Shown piece after piece: positions 1-5,380 of a stretch of DNA of 5,380 nucleotides (position 1 is its first letter; each line of letters opens with the position of its first letter). The notes beneath the pieces are model-generated. The model worked only from the letters and a program-made list of their open reading frames with translations. It ran no database searches and had not been told where the DNA came from. A program made the position numbers and the translations under genes. The stretch comes from an uncultured Bacilli bacterium (GTDB taxonomy: Bacteria; Bacillota_I; Bacilli_A; RF39; UBA660), in assembly GCA_947623975.1 (NCBI GenBank), contig CANQHY010000084.1:1-5380 (forward strand). The letters run 5' to 3'.

Positions 1-971
1 GTTGATTTAAAATAATAATCTTTTAAATTTTGAGTATCTACACTATTTCCGAAAGCATCATAGCCATTTAAGGAAGTACTGCTTCCAAGATTTATACTGC
101 TATATCCACCAGAACTACCGCTAGATCTTGAACTAGATTTCTTGGCCTCCGCTTGAGCCAATGCATATTCTTTTTCCCAATTTTGTTGAGCCAATGCGTC
201 TTGAGCTTTTTGACGAGCCATTTCTTCATTATATTGTCGTTGTTGTTCAGCCAATTGTCTATTTTGATACGCAAGGTTTTCATTGTATTGTCTTTGTTTT
301 TCAGCCATTTCAGCTTCCCATTGTCTAATTGCTTCTTCCCTGGCTTTTTCTTCTTGAATATTGTTATATTCCGTATTATATCTGTTGTAATATTCACTAT
401 CCAAAGACTGATTATTATTTAATTGATTTTGAGTAATACTATTTTTGTTATTATAATAACTTTCCGAATATTGTAATTGCATTTCTAAACGTTTTAATGC
501 ATTTTGGGCTTTTTGAACATCATTTGTTAATCTTGCTTGGTTTATATCATTATCGTATTGTACAAATGCATCTTGCATTGCTTTATTGGCTGTTGCCAAT
601 CTATTTTGATATGTATTATATCCACCTAGTTTCGCAGTTTCGGATACACCGCTATTAAGCAAGCCTTGGCTAGCCATACTTTCAGCTTGTAAGCCATAAG
701 GATTTATATATGAAAAATAATCATTTTTAGCCTTTTTTGATTCAGTTTCCATATTTTGCCGTGCAGTATCTTTTTGTTGGTTTATCAATTGTTCTTGGAA
801 TGCCAATTGTTTATCTAAAGACTCATTTTGGCTTCGTTCATATTCATCAGCATAATTCTTTTGTTGATTATACAAATCTTCATTATTTTGAAGCATTCCA
901 CCGTAAGTTTGATTACTTTGATTTAAAGCATCTTGCTTTTGTTTTTCAATTGCCGCTAATCTTTCGTCCAT
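1..971 (-). CDS. Gln/Asn-rich coiled-coil virion protein, probable tail or ejection protein (3' end outside window)
   Basis: Reading from the ATG at 971-969, the minus-strand frame stays open for 323 codons to base 1, so the C-terminus is missing. The start is set by a GGAGG site (981-985) nine bases upstream that overlaps the stop codon of the preceding gene. The protein is very rich in Q, N, E and A. A segment at about residues 90-125 contains NPYG and NTYQNR, which I recall from uncharacterised structural proteins of Firmicutes phages. Residues about 206-276 form a charged, Q-rich helix with an 18-residue periodicity (EKQRQYNEN at 224, EQQRQYNEE at 242), likely a coiled coil. A Ser/Gly-rich linker follows from about residue 279 and leads to a new segment cut by the window edge. 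There is no signal peptide or membrane segment. Its place after the nozzle-like gene suggests a tail-associated or internal ejection protein; this is inferred from context, and the exact role is unknown. Confidence 0.88.
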   Translation of the reverse strand, partial: MDERLAAIEKQKQDALNQSNQTYGGMLQNNEDLYNQQKNYADEYERSQNESLDKQLAFQEQLINQQKDTARQNMETESKKAKNDYFSYINPYGLQAESMASQGLLNSGVSETAKLGGYNTYQNRLATANKAMQDAFVQYDNDINQARLTNDVQKAQNALKRLEMQLQYSESYYNNKNSITQNQLNNNQSLDSEYYNRYNTEYNNIQEEKAREEAIRQWEAEMAEKQRQYNENLAYQNRQLAEQQRQYNEEMARQKAQDALAQQNWEKEYALAQAEAKKSSSRSSGSSGGYSSINLGSSTSLNGYDAFGNSVDTQNLKDYYFKS

Positions 972-980
972 TTTTTATAT

Positions 981-985
981 CCTCC
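981..985 (-). promoter_or_regulatory. Ribosome binding site of the coiled-coil virion protein gene
   Basis: The minus strand reads TAGGAGGATATAAAAAATGG. The GGAGG core lies nine bases before the ATG at 971, and its first G is the last base of the TAG stop of the upstream gene. The arrangement suggests that this gene is co-transcribed with, and perhaps translationally coupled to, the nozzle-like gene. Confidence 0.85.
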
Positions 986-2745
986 TATCTTTTAATGTAC
1001 CCTGCTATAAAACCTTGCAAAGTACATGAAAAAAGTCCAAATGGTTTGTTTGAACTAAATTTTATTTGTATATCTTTAAATTTCTTATCTTTTATCCTAT
1101 ATGCTATATAACCTTTTTCGTCACTAAATATTTTTTTCTCTTTTAAAACCCCATCTACTATTGTATCGACATGAATTTCTTTATTATCCATAGGTTTTAC
1201 TTCTGCCACATTTCCTCTTTTGTTAGTGGTCTTTGTATAACTAGGATAACCAAAATCATCTTTAGAAGTGGTCCAATAACTAGGTATATCTTCTTCTTTG
1301 TCTTTTTGCCCTTCTAAAATAAATAATTCGCCATTTTCATTTCCTAAATAAAGGTTTTGGCGATATTCTTTAATAAAAGTAATATTATTAGGCAATTCCC
1401 AATAAAACCAATCATATTCTATATCATTTGATGTATTTTGAAATTTGCTCCTACTATTTGCTAAATAAATATGCGAATCTATTAAGCACAATAAATAACC
1501 TTTATATTCGGCTAATTTAACATCTTTATAATTAGTTTCGTTAATCATTTTTGTATCAACAAAACTAGACCGATGCTGTAATAGTTGTTCGCTATATAAG
1601 GTACCACTTGAAATACCTTCTAATCCCCTATTTGAGAAGAAAACTATGTCATCATTAAAATTAATACCGGTTGATACACAGCCAAGTGAAATAGAACCAG
1701 TTACACTAGGATAAATTTTATTATAGGTATTATCTATCGTTGCAGTTAAATAATAAATACTGCTTTGGTTTTGTTCAATTGACTTAATTACCCATAAAAC
1801 ATTATTACCAGGGATTATAGCCTTTATAGGTGCTAAATCTAGCCCACATTCATAATAAGCTGTATCTCTCACATATCTTGGATCATTTAACTCACAATGA
1901 AATACAGCATTAGGATAATCAGGATTGCCACTGAAAAAGATTCTATTATCAAATTCACATAAGGTCGTACTATTTAATATTCTTCCTTTATGGTCTTTAT
2001 TTGTCTTACTATAAGTTATAATAACTTCAGCATCTTTTTCTGGTGCATCATGAAATGTTACAATTCCTGTATCCCTATCAACATCAAAATCTGCATTTTC
2101 AATTAATTTAACGCTATTTACTTCGGCTTCCATTAAATAAACAGATGGCGAATCTAAATCTTGTGAATCTAAATAATAATCAATACTTTCTCCGTCGCCG
2201 ATAAATACATTTTTTCTCAATGATGTTAAACAATTAACGGGCTGATAAATTAAATCAGTATCTGTTGTTGTATCAATAGAAGTAGAACCATTTGGATTTT
2301 TATAATATGAAGTGATTGGGATTGTTCCTTCTACCTTTTTTACGTCTTTTCCGTCATATTCTAAATAATTTATCCCATCTATAATAAATAATGTATTATC
2401 AAAAACAAAGTAATGGCTTTCTATTAAATTCATACCATCAAATAATTCACTAGTTTCAACGGGTAAATTTGGGTAATTAGTCCATTCTAATAGTTTTGGT
2501 CCAACGTGAACTAAACAATGTAGAATATCATCTTTATTCAAAAAAAATAAGCCTAGAATTTTATTGCCAAAATTATTTAACAATTTCATTCCAGGCCTTG
2601 TTTGGATGCAATCACTATCCTCGTAATTTCTCCACATATTTAAGGCAGATGGACTTCTATATTCTTTAACATCATTATTAGTAAAATCAACTCCTCTAAA
2701 ATTTCGATAATTTCGAGTGATTAAATCAGTTAAACTAGACATCAT
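985..2745 (-). CDS. Probable head-closure / tail-nozzle (stabilisation-like) protein
   Basis: This is a soluble protein of about 586 residues with no membrane segment. The N-terminal region carries RSPSALNMWRN (near residues 30-40) and TRPGMKLL (near residue 50). From memory, this NMW...TRPG pattern is typical of large beta-rich proteins that follow the adaptor in short-tailed Firmicutes phages and are often annotated as stabilisation or stopper proteins. The rest alternates short hydrophobic beta-strand-like stretches with Asn/Asp/Gly turns, including repeated units such as NRIFFSGNPD and NLYLGNENGELF, compatible with a beta-propeller that closes the connector and forms the tail nozzle. The frame also opens at a GTG (2751), but that codon overlaps the AGAAGG ribosome binding site (2751-2756). 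The ATG at 2745 or 2742 is therefore more likely. It overlaps the end of the adaptor gene by about 11 bases, which suggests translational coupling. The fold and role are inferred from sequence texture and gene order; the coding call itself is firm. Confidence 0.8.
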   Translation of the reverse strand: MMSSLTDLITRNYRNFRGVDFTNNDVKEYRSPSALNMWRNYEDSDCIQTRPGMKLLNNFGNKILGLFFLNKDDILHCLVHVGPKLLEWTNYPNLPVETSELFDGMNLIESHYFVFDNTLFIIDGINYLEYDGKDVKKVEGTIPITSYYKNPNGSTSIDTTTDTDLIYQPVNCLTSLRKNVFIGDGESIDYYLDSQDLDSPSVYLMEAEVNSVKLIENADFDVDRDTGIVTFHDAPEKDAEVIITYSKTNKDHKGRILNSTTLCEFDNRIFFSGNPDYPNAVFHCELNDPRYVRDTAYYECGLDLAPIKAIIPGNNVLWVIKSIEQNQSSIYYLTATIDNTYNKIYPSVTGSISLGCVSTGINFNDDIVFFSNRGLEGISSGTLYSEQLLQHRSSFVDTKMINETNYKDVKLAEYKGYLLCLIDSHIYLANSRSKFQNTSNDIEYDWFYWELPNNITFIKEYRQNLYLGNENGELFILEGQKDKEEDIPSYWTTSKDDFGYPSYTKTTNKRGNVAEVKPMDNKEIHVDTIVDGVLKEKKIFSDEKGYIAYRIKDKKFKDIQIKFSSNKPFGLFSCTLQGFIAGYIKR

Positions 2746-3328
2746 ATCCACCTTCTATTGTAATTCTTCCGCTCGTTCTTCTAGAGTCAATGCCGTTTTT
2801 CATTTCTAAATATCTTTCATAGAAATATTTACCATACCCACTTATCATATCCATTTTTAATAAATCCGCGGCTATACCATATGGCATAATCTCTAATAAT
2901 ACACTATCTAAATCAAAAACAAATTCTTCATCATATTTTGAACTCTCATCTTCGTCGTCAAATGTTGTTTTAACTAAATTAGGATATCTATAATAGTAGA
3001 TAATAAACGTCCCTTCATAATCATCTGGAAGAATTATTGTTTCATCATTCGGCATCTCAAAATCTATATCATATGGAATATCAATTAACTTAATTTGGTA
3101 ACAATCTGCCAACTCTTTTTTTAAATCAATTGCTTTTTCATCTTCTTTAGATATAGTTATTTCTTTACTCGCATTAATCTTTCGATATTTCATTAAATCA
3201 AGTTGTATTTGATTAACAACACCATTTATTTTGTTTAAAACGTCTTCATCTTCCGCTAATCCTTTTTCTTCTGGATAATATTCTTCAATTAAGCTAAACG
3301 TTTTTATCTTCATTTCTTTTAGTGTCAT
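2735..3328 (-). CDS. Probable head-tail adaptor (connector) protein
   Basis: This is an acidic protein of about 197 residues. The C-terminal third carries MPYGIAADLLKMDM, then SGYGKYFYERYLEMKN and a final RITIEGGYDV. From memory, this helix-rich arrangement ('PYG(I/V)AADLL', then 'YG..(F/Y).ERY', then '(I/V)(T/E)GG.D(V/I)') recurs in small proteins that bind under the portal and connect it to the tail in Firmicutes phages. The N-terminal half is helical and charged; the middle holds beta-like segments (IILPDDYEGTFIIYYYRYP). The frame extends to a GTG at 3337, but the AAAGG site (3337-3341) overlaps that codon and is spaced eight bases from the ATG at 3328, so I chose 3328. The gene overlaps the preceding gene by 35 bases and the next by about 11, a tightly packed operon. 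Size, position between capsid and nozzle genes, and the C-terminal motif all support the adaptor assignment, though not decisively. Confidence 0.75.
   Translation of the reverse strand: MTLKEMKIKTFSLIEEYYPEEKGLAEDEDVLNKINGVVNQIQLDLMKYRKINASKEITISKEDEKAIDLKKELADCYQIKLIDIPYDIDFEMPNDETIILPDDYEGTFIIYYYRYPNLVKTTFDDEDESSKYDEEFVFDLDSVLLEIMPYGIAADLLKMDMISGYGKYFYERYLEMKNGIDSRRTSGRITIEGGYDV
2751..2756 (-). promoter_or_regulatory. Ribosome binding site that decides the start of the nozzle-like gene
   Basis: The minus strand reads AGAAGGTGGATATGATG. The AGAAGG element sits five bases before the ATG at 2745 and eight before the ATG at 2742. It overlaps the upstream GTG at 2751, which argues against that codon as the start. 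Confidence 0.65.
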
Positions 3329-3665
3329 TTGCATCACCTTTATATATTTCTTTCATGTTTTTTATATCTTCTTCCACGTCTTCTAGAGTACACATTTGAT
3401 ATTGAGGCACTATGAATCCTTCGTTTTCGTTCCAAATTAAAATAGTACCGCTAGGAACTTTAACAATTATTTTAGATTCTTCTTCTACCTTAATTTTGCC
3501 AATATTTTCTTTTCTTTTGATTTCAGTTGTTAAAGTTAAATTTTTAAATGTTTGATGAACAGTCCCATCATCAGTCTTTTCTGTAAACTCTGTTGTCTTA
3601 TCTACTTTTTTGCCATAAATTTGTTTTAAATTTGGTCTTAATGTGTAATATTCTACTTTTTCCAT
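3294..3665 (-). CDS. Unrecognised 123-residue protein of the head module
   Basis: I do not recognise this family with confidence. The start ATG at 3665 is preceded by AGAAAGGA (3671-3678) with five bases between, a good site. The N-terminal part (MEKVEYYTLRPNLKQIYGKK) leads into a beta-rich, Lys/Glu-rich middle (residues about 25-75). A segment with VPSGTILIWNENEGFIVP at about 70-87 looks like a beta-hairpin. The C-terminus is an acidic, probably helical tail (LEDVEEDIKNMKEIYKG) followed by a polar end that overlaps the next gene. There is no signal peptide, membrane segment or catalytic motif. It lies between the capsid and adaptor genes, so a small virion, assembly or decoration protein is possible. 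It is the first gene after the terminator and its leader contains a nested inverted repeat (3685-3726), so it may be expressed differently from the capsid gene. Confidence 0.85.
   Translation of the reverse strand: MEKVEYYTLRPNLKQIYGKKVDKTTEFTEKTDDGTVHQTFKNLTLTTEIKRKENIGKIKVEEESKIIVKVPSGTILIWNENEGFIVPQYQMCTLEDVEEDIKNMKEIYKGDANDTKRNEDKNV
3337..3341 (-). promoter_or_regulatory. Ribosome binding site that decides the start of the adaptor gene
   Basis: AAAGG on the minus strand is followed by eight bases and the ATG at 3328. The alternative GTG (3337) overlaps the site, and the ATG at 3334 is only two bases from it, so both are poor starts. The site lies inside the coding region of the preceding gene. 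Confidence 0.6.
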
Positions 3666-3684
3666 AATAATCCTTTCTAATCAG

Positions 3685-3726
3685 TCGTGTTTGTAAGAAT
3701 TGCACTTACTTTTGCTTTTAACACGA
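3685..3726 (-). repeat. Nested inverted repeat (RNA hairpin) in the leader of the 123-residue protein gene
   Basis: Outer arms of 7 bases (TCGTGTT and AACACGA; plus-strand 3685-3691 and 3720-3726) enclose inner arms of 5 bases (GTAAG and CTTAC; plus-strand 3693-3697 and 3705-3709) with a 7-base loop. On the minus-strand RNA the outer stem starts one base after the terminator U-tract and ends just upstream of the ribosome binding site. The 5' side has a 10-base A-rich internal loop and the 3' side a single base. It could be an mRNA processing or stability element, a translational regulator, or a protein operator; the sequence does not decide which. Confidence 0.5.
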
Positions 3727-3727
3727 T

Positions 3728-3748
3728 AAAAAAGAGGCTTTCGCCTCT
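3728..3748 (-). terminator. Intrinsic (Rho-independent) terminator after the capsid gene
   Basis: The minus strand has AGAGGC, a GAAA tetraloop, GCCTCT and then a run of T (six counting the last base of the stem). This is a perfect 6-bp stem capped by a stable GNRA-type loop. The first two stem bases are the last two of the TAG stop (3747-3749) of the Ig-like extension, so terminator and stop codon are fused. It would cut transcription between the abundant capsid product and the low-copy connector and tail genes. No convincing promoter is visible between it and 3665, so readthrough or antitermination probably supplies the downstream genes. Confidence 0.88.
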
Positions 3749-4052
3749 ATTCATCAGCAGTTACTTCAACACTAAATTCAGCGCTTTCTTTTTCTTTGCT
3801 GTTTTTATCAGTAACTTTGACTTTAGCTGTATAAGTTTTTTCTTCGGTAAGAGCTTCCGCTAATTTAACTTTAGCTTCTTCTTCTTTAAACTTATCAGCA
3901 TCTGTACCAGTTATTTCATAAGAATAAGGTTCTTCCCCGCCATCGACAGAAATACTAGCTACTTCTTTATCAGCTATTGCTTCTGATTTCTTAATTGATG
4001 CAGCAGTAACACTAACTGTTACAGAGTTAATTTCGCCCTTTTCGGGCTCGCT
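3747..4052 (-). CDS. Ig/cadherin-like domain extension of the capsid protein, reached by +1 frameshift
   Basis: In the frame +1 to the capsid gene, 101 sense codons run from AGC (4052-4050) to a TAG stop (3749-3747). The frame contains no ATG, GTG or TTG, and a TAA lies just upstream of it, so independent translation is unlikely. A one-base forward slip at CCC-TAG (4056-4051) gives ...GLTP joined to SEPEKGEINSV. The product has a short acidic linker (about 9 residues) followed by a single beta-sandwich-like domain: VTVSVTAASI, then GGEEPYSYEITGTDADKF, then a closing KTYTAKVKVTD and AEFSVEVTADE. The GG..PY.Y...G.D...F and Y...V.VTD pattern resembles cadherin/Ig-like surface domains. Fused to the capsid gene, the predicted total is 378 residues. 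In known phages, such appended domains project from the capsid or tail and are thought to bind carbohydrates or cell surfaces. The domain class is assigned by pattern recognition; the frame relationship is directly visible. Confidence 0.85.
   Translation of the reverse strand, partial: SEPEKGEINSVTVSVTAASIKKSEAIADKEVASISVDGGEEPYSYEITGTDADKFKEEEAKVKLAEALTEEKTYTAKVKVTDKNSKEKESAEFSVEVTADE
4006..4022 (-). promoter_or_regulatory. Hairpin inside the Ig-like extension, possible frameshift stimulator
   Basis: On the minus strand GTAACA, a 5-base loop (GTTAG) and TGTTAC form a perfect 6-bp stem-loop, beginning about 28 bases downstream of the capsid stop codon. It lies within codons of the extension. 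It may act with the nearer GC hairpin (4035-4047) as a ribosome-stalling structure, or it may be a chance consequence of Val/Thr codons. Confidence 0.35.
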
Positions 4053-4056
4053 AGGG
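4035..4056 (-). promoter_or_regulatory. Programmed +1 frameshift site: CCC-UAG-C with downstream GC hairpin
   Basis: The capsid frame ends ACA CCC TAG C (CCC at 4056-4054, TAG at 4053-4051). Peptidyl-tRNA-Pro on CCC can re-pair with CCU one base forward, and the slow stop codon followed by C (a weak termination context) gives time to slip, after which AGC (4052-4050) is decoded. Three bases after the stop, GCCC-GAAAA-GGGC (4047-4035) forms a short GC-only hairpin. The same AGGG (4039-4036) could instead pair with the slippery CCCU itself. No clear Shine-Dalgarno-like stimulator is seen upstream. The logic resembles the CUU-UGA-C site of the RF2 gene and the proline-codon site described for the Listeria phage PSA capsid gene. 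Confidence 0.78.
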
Positions 4057-4884
4057 TGTTAATCCAGTTTTTTTGGTTTTTAAAACAACTATTTCTTCAG
4101 GTCTAGCTAATAAAGCACCAAATACATATAGGCCTTTTAAAGCATCTTCAAATGCATCTTGTGGTCTATAAGCTTCTACTTTATTAATTTGTTCCGCAAA
4201 GGCAACAGCATGTTCAGTTCTTAAAATGTTATATACATCTGTTTCATCATGTGGTAATAAGTTTTCAATAGTGATATTAGCATTACCATACTTACCAACA
4301 ATACCTTTTTTAGCCATTTCTACGTTGTTAGTTAATAATTCAGTAATTGATGGTCTAATATATTTGTAATAAGTAGGGTCTACTTCTAACCAGTAGTTTT
4401 CACTTACCTTACAATTATTACCATATAAAACCGCAAATCCATCTTCAATATGTTCAATGGCATTTGCTTTTGATGGTGTAATACTATCTACAGCTTTAAT
4501 GTCTTCATTAGTTACACCAGTTTTAACAACTTCTGCAACATATTTATCCCCTTCTTCAGATAATGCAATAGCGCCTTCTTTAGCGGTCGCTTCCATTGCA
4601 CCTGGCACTGTTTGTGCTTTTACAACATCGTCAATTGAAATATTAAAATAATAAAATTGATCTAGTTTTAAAATCATATCAGTTGCACTAATTGATTCTC
4701 TATCAATTTTAGTGCCTGGTACATACTTTTTAACTGTAGGTCTTACAGCATTAAGTACTTTAACTTCCTTTGCATTTTTACTATCTTTTTCAAATTTAAA
4801 ATCACAGTGATTCCGAAGGCTAGTGATAGTTTCTAGCGCTCTAATATAGGCTTGATGCCATATTGTTTGTTTTGCTCCATCCAT
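4051..4884 (-). CDS. Probable major capsid protein (HK97-fold type), short form
   Basis: This is a 277-residue protein, a typical length for a small HK97-fold coat protein. It begins at the ATG at 4884 with AGGAAGGA (4891-4898) six bases upstream. Supporting patterns: an N-terminal IWHQAYIRALETITSLRNHC helix region, a beta stretch with VKVLNAVRPTVKKYVPGTKI, then LKLDQFYYFNISIDDVVKAQTVPGAMEA with a helix reaching GDKYVAEVVK. This succession (strand-rich E-loop region, '(I/L)DQ..Y(F/Y)...(I/V)DD...AQ', then the spine helix) is familiar from coat proteins of Firmicutes phages. Later segments include YWLEVDPTYYKYIRPSI and a C-terminal region around ALKGLYVFGALLARPEEIVVLKTKK. It follows a scaffold-like gene after 26 bases, as expected for procapsid assembly. 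The TAG stop is part of the +1 frameshift site, so a minority of ribosomes should continue into the Ig-like extension at 3747-4052, giving a 378-residue form. Coat identity rests on motif memory plus gene order. Confidence 0.85.
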   Translation of the reverse strand: MDGAKQTIWHQAYIRALETITSLRNHCDFKFEKDSKNAKEVKVLNAVRPTVKKYVPGTKIDRESISATDMILKLDQFYYFNISIDDVVKAQTVPGAMEATAKEGAIALSEEGDKYVAEVVKTGVTNEDIKAVDSITPSKANAIEHIEDGFAVLYGNNCKVSENYWLEVDPTYYKYIRPSITELLTNNVEMAKKGIVGKYGNANITIENLLPHDETDVYNILRTEHAVAFAEQINKVEAYRPQDAFEDALKGLYVFGALLARPEEIVVLKTKKTGLTP

Positions 4885-4890
4885 GAGCTA

Positions 4891-4899
4891 TCCTTCCTC
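4891..4899 (-). promoter_or_regulatory. Strong ribosome binding site of the capsid gene
   Basis: The minus strand reads GAGGAAGGA followed by six bases (TAGCTC) and the ATG at 4884. It is one of the stronger sites in the window, with two overlapping purine-rich cores, as expected for the most abundant virion protein. Confidence 0.75.
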
Positions 4900-4910
4900 T
4901 CTTTCTTTAA

Positions 4911-5380
4911 TTAATAATTTTTAGAAGTCATTGATTTTCTTACCGCTTCAAAAACTCCAGGTTTGTCTAAATCTTCTAAAGTTAGTTTTGAAATTTCCTC
5001 ATCAGTATAAGTATCTTTGGCCTCTTTTGTTGGTGTATTTTTCATACTACCTGGGTTTTCAACCTTTGATTTCGGTTGTGTGCCTTTATATAAGGCATAA
5101 ATTTTTTCAATAGGTACATTTGAATTAAATTGATTTCGGTGTTCTATCCACCTTTTATCAGCCAATAAAGCTTCATTTGCACCTAAAGCTTTTAACTCTT
5201 TTTTATCCCTTTCTTTAGTAATTTCATTACCTAAAGTCGTAAAGATAATCTTTTCACGATCCGTCATATTAGCATAGCCCTTTTGAGCAAGTCTGTTAGC
5301 TTCATCTACCATAGCTTCATAACCATCTTCGATGAAACTATTAGCCTCATCTTTCGCTAATACTTCAATTTCGTGTTTAG
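4911..5380 (-). CDS. Probable capsid scaffold protein (5' end outside window)
   Basis: The minus-strand frame is open from base 5380 to a TAA at 4911-4913. The ATG at 5312 is internal: 22 further sense codons lie upstream of it up to the edge (ending in EDGYEA just before that Met), so the true start is outside. The visible part (155 residues) is highly charged and mostly helical, with many K, E, D and A, then a Pro/Lys/Thr-rich flexible stretch (GTQPKSKVENPGSMKNTPTK). It ends with DEEISKLTLEDLDKPGVFEAVRKSM. A C-terminal '(L/F)...(D/E)...PGVF.AVRKSM'-type helix is characteristic, to my knowledge, of scaffold proteins of Firmicutes phages, where the end helix contacts the coat protein. Its position directly upstream of the capsid gene fits. 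There is no protease motif in the visible part, although a protease domain could lie upstream. Confidence 0.75.
   Translation of the reverse strand, partial: KHEIEVLAKDEANSFIEDGYEAMVDEANRLAQKGYANMTDREKIIFTTLGNEITKERDKKELKALGANEALLADKRWIEHRNQFNSNVPIEKIYALYKGTQPKSKVENPGSMKNTPTKEAKDTYTDEEISKLTLEDLDKPGVFEAVRKSMTSKNY

Noticed and set aside
92..397. A minus-strand frame of 101 codons
   Set aside because: It overlaps the coiled-coil virion protein in another frame, and its Lys/Asn/Trp-rich composition is a by-product of the repeated Gln codons.
153..1111. Plus-strand open frames at 153-422 and 737-1111
   Set aside because: They are hydrophobic reverse-strand images of the Gln-rich protein and nozzle genes, with no suitable ribosome binding sites.
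3677..3724. A 15-codon minus-strand frame starting at GTG in the leader (VLKAKVSAILTNTTD)
   Set aside because: It has no ribosome binding site, starts in the terminator flank, and coincides with the inverted repeat that better explains the sequence. It also does not lie in the frame of the capsid extension.
3666..3727. A promoter between the terminator and the 123-residue protein gene
   Set aside because: TATTAT and TTAAAA-like fragments exist on the minus strand, but no pair has acceptable -35/-10 match and spacing.
985..4053. TAG recoded as an amino acid, as in some gut phages
   Set aside because: There is no TAG inside any well-supported gene, and reading through the TAG stops gives only short tails into the next gene or its ribosome binding site. 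TAG behaves as a true stop.
4035..4056. A -1 frameshift or stop readthrough at the capsid stop
   Set aside because: The -1 frame soon meets a TAA and encodes nothing domain-like. Plain readthrough of the TAG meets a TAA after seven codons. Only the +1 frame gives a long, sensible domain.
4457..5113. Plus-strand open frames at 4457-4651 and 4931-5113
   Set aside because: They lie antisense within the capsid and scaffold genes, and neither shows a recognisable domain or translation signal.

Overview
The window reads as the head and head-to-tail part of a late structural operon of a tailed phage or prophage from a low-GC, Firmicutes-type host. The DNA is strongly AT-rich, every supported gene lies on the minus strand, genes abut or overlap, and Shine-Dalgarno sites are of the GGAGG/AAGG type. 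Tryptophan is always TGG and there is no in-frame TGA, so an ordinary bacterial genetic code fits. Transcription runs from the right end (5380) to the left end (1).

Order in the direction of transcription: the C-terminal part of a probable scaffold protein (4911-5380, start outside the window); the probable major capsid protein (4051-4884); a 101-codon +1-frame extension encoding an Ig/cadherin-like beta-sandwich domain (3747-4052) with no start codon of its own; an intrinsic terminator (3728-3748) overlapping the stop codon of that extension; a short leader with a nested inverted repeat (3685-3726); an unrecognised 123-residue protein (3294-3665); a probable head-tail adaptor (2735-3328); a large probable head-closure/tail-nozzle protein (985-2745); and a Gln/Asn-rich coiled-coil virion protein (1-971) that runs off the left edge. 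The absence of a tape measure or major tail protein, together with the adaptor plus large nozzle-like protein, suggests a short-tailed (podovirus-like) virion. This is inference, because only part of the module is visible.

The most interesting element is the end of the capsid gene. The frame stops at CCC-TAG, and slipping forward by one base (CCC T AGC) joins the capsid protein to an open Ig-like domain. This predicts programmed +1 ribosomal frameshifting that gives a 277-residue capsid protein plus a minor 378-residue form displaying an Ig-like domain. The general strategy is known from other phages (Listeria phage PSA capsid; Ig-like domains appended by frameshifting). This particular CCC-UAG-C site, with its two downstream hairpins and a terminator fused to the extension's stop codon, deserves direct testing. 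No tRNA, rRNA, CRISPR array, insertion sequence, attachment site or replication origin was seen.
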